64,000 nucleotides of DNA from Molossus alvarezi. Lineage: Eukaryota > Chordata > Mammalia > Chiroptera > Molossidae. Numbering within the stretch: position 1 is the first letter of the stretch; each line of letters begins with the position of its first letter. This document shows, in pieces, positions 60,640 through 64,000 of the stretch. Position numbers and translations under genes: made by a program. The stretch lies in contig CM073898.1 in NCBI GenBank assembly GCA_037176705.1, forward strand, positions 22,924,488 through 22,988,487, written 5' to 3'. Below the pieces are notes generated by a model. The model had not been told where the DNA came from. It saw only the letters and a list, made by a program, of their open reading frames with translations, and did not search any database.

Positions 60640-61420
60640 ATGGCAGAAATTAGTGTAATCCTTAAAGACCCGAAGGTCACTAGAGTGTTCCTCAACACTT
60701 CTCCATTTGATTCAATAGTCTTTCCTCCTCTCAAATAACCTAAACTTGAACCCTGGCTCCTGACAGTTGGCTACTGCAAACCTAACCAAGTAATAACTCT
60801 AAATGCAATTACTTTGCCAGCTATGGTAGATATGTGAAACAGATTAACATAGCCTTATGTTCTTAGGTGGTTTCGAGTGAATAATTTTCTCTATCTCTGA
60901 TCAGTAGCAGTTCACTTAATGCAGAATTAACAATGATATACACTTACTGTTCATACCAGTGCTTTTAATTTTCACACATATTGTCATGAGATAGTTCTAA
61001 AAAAAACCTGGATTATCTAAACATTTCATAGGATATCAAATTAGTCTTCTCTACTCAATACATAAAATAAATTAGATTAGGATAGCAAAATATGGTATGT
61101 CCAAGGACATGGTAAGATATATTCACTCTGGAGAGTAGAAGATAAATATTTTGAAGATTAAAGGGCTCACCACATTAATGAAGTATATGGTGGTCCAATG
61201 GTTGGTGCCATGCCAAAATATTTATTTCAATGTATAGGATAATTATTTTATATTACCACTTTCACCAGTAAGAAAGAAGCCCAATGTTTAGAATATTGCT
61301 TTTGGTTCTAGAAAAAGCATTATTTCATACTTGGGGATATCGCTCTAGCTCATTTATCTGGTGATAAGTAAAGTTTCTAGCTTTGAGTGGGGTCCAGAGC
61401 ATAAAATGGATGTGTAGGAT
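60640..61420 (+). pseudogene. ERVL pol remnant: reverse transcriptase part
   Basis: 'gtcactagagtgttcctcaacacttctcc', 'aacctaaacttgaaccctggctcctgacagttggctactgcaaacc', 'gccttatgttcttaggtgg' and 'tatgtccaaggacatggtaagatatattcactctggagag' are in the order of ERVL RT/connection coding sequence. No frame longer than a few dozen codons survives. Confidence 0.65.
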
Positions 61421-61810
61421 GAATGACCTTCAGTAAAGCAGTGCAAAAAATTGATCCATATGACCTGACAGATCCTATGATATTAGAAGTATGTATACTA
61501 CAAAAGGGTCCCAGATGTACCTCTTGTCAAACTCCAATAGAAGAAGAGCAACAGTGTAGAACCCCAGAGTGCTGGACCAAGGTCATTCTATCTGTAGCAG
61601 TGAACTCTACACTAGTCAAAACAAAATCTGGCATAGTATTAGGCTTGGGAGCAACAGAAAAAATGTCCATGGCACCTCAAGTGACCCTGTGATCACAGCT
61701 GCCCATTATAAGCATAGGATGGGTGGCCCAGCGTTATTTCATGAAAAGATGAAGACATATCCAGGATTGGGCATGAACAGAATGAGAGGACACAGAAAAA
61801 CTGCATAAGA
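61421..61810 (+). pseudogene. ERVL pol remnant: RNase H part
   Basis: Follows 'agctttgagtggggtccagagc'. An 89-codon frame at 61423-61692 is a chance survivor of this degenerate region. No catalytic set of residues can be read in one frame. Confidence 0.55.
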
Positions 61811-62518
61811 ATTTGGGTCAGAACCTTTTAATCCACTGCTGCTACATTATGAACTCTTCTTCAGCTTGCATTTATGATCACATAACCATGTTTCCCCAGT
61901 GACCAGCTAATGCAGGAGAAAAAAATTAGGCATGGTTCATAAATAAGGTAGTTGGCTTGGTACATGTGTGCAAGCCAAGATGGAGGGTGACTAATCCAGT
62001 CGCAATCACAAGTGAACTTGAGAGACAACATTGCAGAACATGGTCTCAGTGCACTATCTAGTGTGAAAATAAAAGTGGCTTAAGGCAGTGGTGAATGGCT
62101 TGGCTAGTTGGTTATAATTATAGAAAGAGAAAGATTAGAAGACTAAGTAAAACATTTTCTGGAGAAAATCTATGTTGCTGTACTTACGGAAATGAGCACA
62201 ATGTGCGAAGATACTGATATTTATACCACACATTCTTGCCCACCTGAAAGGATCCACCATGGAAGAGGCACTGAACAACCACGTAGACAGAAGTACTTTG
62301 TCAGTTACTTTTCAGCCGGTCTCTGGCGTTGTCCACCCCTATGCTGGCATAATGGGCTAATGGGCAGAGCAGCTATGGCGACAGAAACGGAGGCTATGCA
62401 TGAGCCCAGAAACATGGATTCCCACTCACCCAGGCTGATCTGTTTTCTTCAACTGACCATGTCTACCCTCCCAGCAACAGTGACCAGTGCTGAGTCCCCA
62501 ACATAGCACTATGTCTGG
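61811..62518 (+). pseudogene. ERVL pol remnant: RNase H/integrase N-terminal part
   Basis: Highly degraded. An open frame of 104 codons (62192-62506) with several C and H residues covers the region expected to hold the integrase zinc-binding domain, but I cannot match the motif with confidence. Confidence 0.45.
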
Positions 62519-63230
62519 AGAAATTCATTCAGTCATCCCAGTGTACGTTGATTATATTGGACCTCTTCTCCTTTGGAAAGAGCAGCTATTCATCATGACT
62601 GAGATCGATACATAGTGCAGGAATGTGTTTGCCTAAATCCCCAGTAGAGCTGTGACTAGCACCGCTATTTTAAATGTACTGACTGTTTCATCCACTGACA
62701 TGAAGACCTACAGAACATTGTCATGGAATAAGGGAACAACTTTATAGCAAAGGAGATGCAGCAGTTGGCATATGATCATGGCATCCACTGCCAGCCTAAT
62801 AGAGGGATAGAATGGTGTTTTGAAGAATGCTTAGAAAAGATATCCTGCCCTGGCCAGTTTGGCTCAGCAGTTAGAGCGTCGGCCTGTGGTCCAGAGAGGC
62901 CTGGGTTTGGTTCCCGCTAAGGGCACGTACCTCGGTTGCAGTTTGTCCCCGGCCCTGGTTGGTCGTGCGGGTGGCAGCCACTCGATGTGTCTCTTTCACG
63001 TCGAAGTTTCTCTCTCTCTCTTCCTCTTCCTCCCACTCTCTCTGAACAAAAAATGGAAAAATGTCCTCGGGTGAGGATTAAAAAAAAAAAAAAAAAAAAA
63101 AAAAAGAAAAGATATCCTGCAATGATAGGGAACTATTTAGGATGCAATATATACCTATAGTTGATGCCCACTGTTTTCATTACCCAAGGGTTTGAAATAG
63201 TATTGGCACTGCTTACTATTCCTCCCAGTA
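62519..63230 (+). pseudogene. ERVL integrase core, broken and split by a SINE
   Basis: The first catalytic aspartate context (V-D-Y-I-G) is at about 62547-62560. The motif around the last catalytic glutamate (L-I-E) is at about 62796-62804, followed by a TAG at 62808-62810. Further stops and shifts lie between. A Ves SINE interrupts the sequence at 62849-63104 with a TSD, and the pol text resumes after it. Inactive. Confidence 0.7.
62849..63104 (+). mobile_element. Ves SINE inserted in the ERVL integrase
   Basis: Head GTTTGGCTCAGCAGTTAGAGCG, body 'gcacgtacctcggttgcag', tail TCCTCGGGTGAGGAT and a run of over 20 A's. A perfect 16-bp TSD (AGAAAAGATATCCTGC) at 62833-62848 and 63105-63120. Confidence 0.96.
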
Positions 63231-63720
63231 ACCTACTTGAGCAATTTATTCTTCTTGTCCTGGCAAATTTAAGCTCTTTTGGTCTAGAGGCCCTGATTTC
63301 CAAAGAACTGAGGCTTTTATTAAACAGCATAGTACGAGTCCCATTAAAATTCAGTCTATGTTTGCCAGTCAGCCCTTTTGAACTCTTCATGCCAAAATAC
63401 AAGCAGACAAGGAAAAGAGTCACCATGCTGGCAGAGGTAATTGACCTCATCATGAGCAGGAAGAAGGGTTGTTGTTAACAATAGAGGAAGGAAAGAATAA
63501 GTGTGGCATTCAGGCAATCCACTGGAGCTTTAGTTAGTAATGCCCTACTCAATTTCAGTGATGAATGGACGAGCGTATCAGTCACAGCCTCAGATGGATA
63601 TGGTGACCTGGAACTCACACTCCTCAGGAACGAAGGTCTATGTAAGTTACCTAAAACAGCAGAGATGCTAGTCAGAGAAATCTAGAATGGTTAGTAGAAA
63701 AAGAAGAAAATTGTCAATTA
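63231..63720 (+). pseudogene. ERVL dUTPase-like remnant
   Basis: Downstream of integrase, a 105-codon frame (63161-63478) ends in a segment with a degenerate A-x-V-I-D motif (about 63433-63450), typical of a dUTPase conserved block, then stops at 63474-63478. A second frame (63503-63685) continues with decayed sequence. dUTPase cleaves dUTP to dUMP in retroviruses that carry it. The order integrase then dUTPase supports the ERVL assignment. Not functional. Confidence 0.6.
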
Positions 63721-64000
63721 TAGCCTTAAGACAAACTGCAGCAGCTAGAGGCTGCAGTTAATCTCACCAATTTTCCTCAGTGGCTTCCTCAGAATTTGGG
63801 GTCAACCAAATCCTAGAAGAGTTATAGCCATATTAAGTGACATTACTAAAGCATAATTAGGCCTGAGGAGTGCAATCCTGTGGTTCCCTAGGTCAGTCCC
63901 TTCAGGAACAAGGCAATTAATCCCCTATCCCCTGGGGGTGCAGGCTTGCCCAAAGTGAGTTATGTCACCCAATCTTACACCTCCTCCCAGGTTGACACCA
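63721..64000 (+). mobile_element. ERVL 3' internal sequence, continuing beyond the window
   Basis: 'actgcagcagctagaggctgcag' and 'ttcctcagtggcttcctcag' are non-coding or decayed. The 3' LTR, if present, would lie past 64000. Confidence 0.45.

Larger units (their letters stand above)
60640..64000 (+). mobile_element. Decayed ERVL-class endogenous retrovirus internal region (3' end beyond window)
   Basis: Remnants of pol occur in the order RT, RNase H, integrase and then a dUTPase after integrase, an arrangement known for ERVL/class III elements. Every frame is interrupted by stops and indels. No gag, env or LTR is visible inside the window; the 5' portion is missing, replaced directly by L1M sequence at about 60615-60640. 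An old, non-functional fossil. Confidence 0.75.

Overview
The window looks like a gene-poor, AT-rich stretch of a bat nuclear genome. The main evidence is 14 tRNA-derived SINEs of the Ves family (a chiropteran SINE known from yangochiropteran bats such as vesper bats). Most have readable target-site duplications (TSDs). Old mammalian repeats (MIR, L2, L1M, MER5A, MLT1, ERVL) confirm a placental mammal. There are no rRNA, tRNA or CRISPR features and no operons. The only long open frame is LINE-1 ORF2.

Layout. 1-3.6 kb: unassigned sequence, a pyrimidine tract, and an antisense L1M carrying a Ves SINE, then a MER1-like hAT element. 3.6-4.1 kb: a young retrocopy of an mRNA 3' end with a perfect 17-bp TSD. 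4.3-13.2 kb: SINEs, antisense old L1, a solo LTR on the minus strand (8.7-9.3 kb) and a MIR. 13-20.7 kb: L1M pieces, one holding a mariner-like MITE, an exon-like segment on the minus strand (16.04-16.25 kb), three SINE insertions and a long L1M 3' UTR. 20.7-35.8 kb: mostly unassigned, with a second solo LTR of the same family (23.3-23.8 kb, opposite orientation), L2, a hAT MITE, a GAA microsatellite, an MLT1 LTR and a second exon-like frame (34.2-34.5 kb, minus).

36.05-41.62 kb: a LINE-1 block, the most distinctive structure here. A first unit (5' UTR, ORF1, first codons of ORF2) is followed head-to-tail by a second unit (5' UTR, ORF1, and about 686 open codons of ORF2) that stops before reverse-transcriptase motif C and has no poly-A tail. 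41.6-59.3 kb: old repeats, microsatellites and SINEs in largely unassigned sequence. 59.4-60.6 kb: sense L1M. 60.64-64 kb: a decayed ERVL-class internal region (reverse transcriptase/RNase H, integrase, dUTPase remnants in order), its integrase split by a young Ves SINE. It runs off the window.

Function. The genes that can be recognised are retroelement genes. The SINEs depend on L1 machinery; their A-rich tails and TSDs, and those of the retrocopy, show that activity. No clear host gene was recognised. The two exon-like frames could belong to one host gene on the minus strand, but this is inference from open frames, splice-like sites and retained CpGs. I found no convincing new biological system. 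The tandem L1 block and the exon-like segments deserve checking first.
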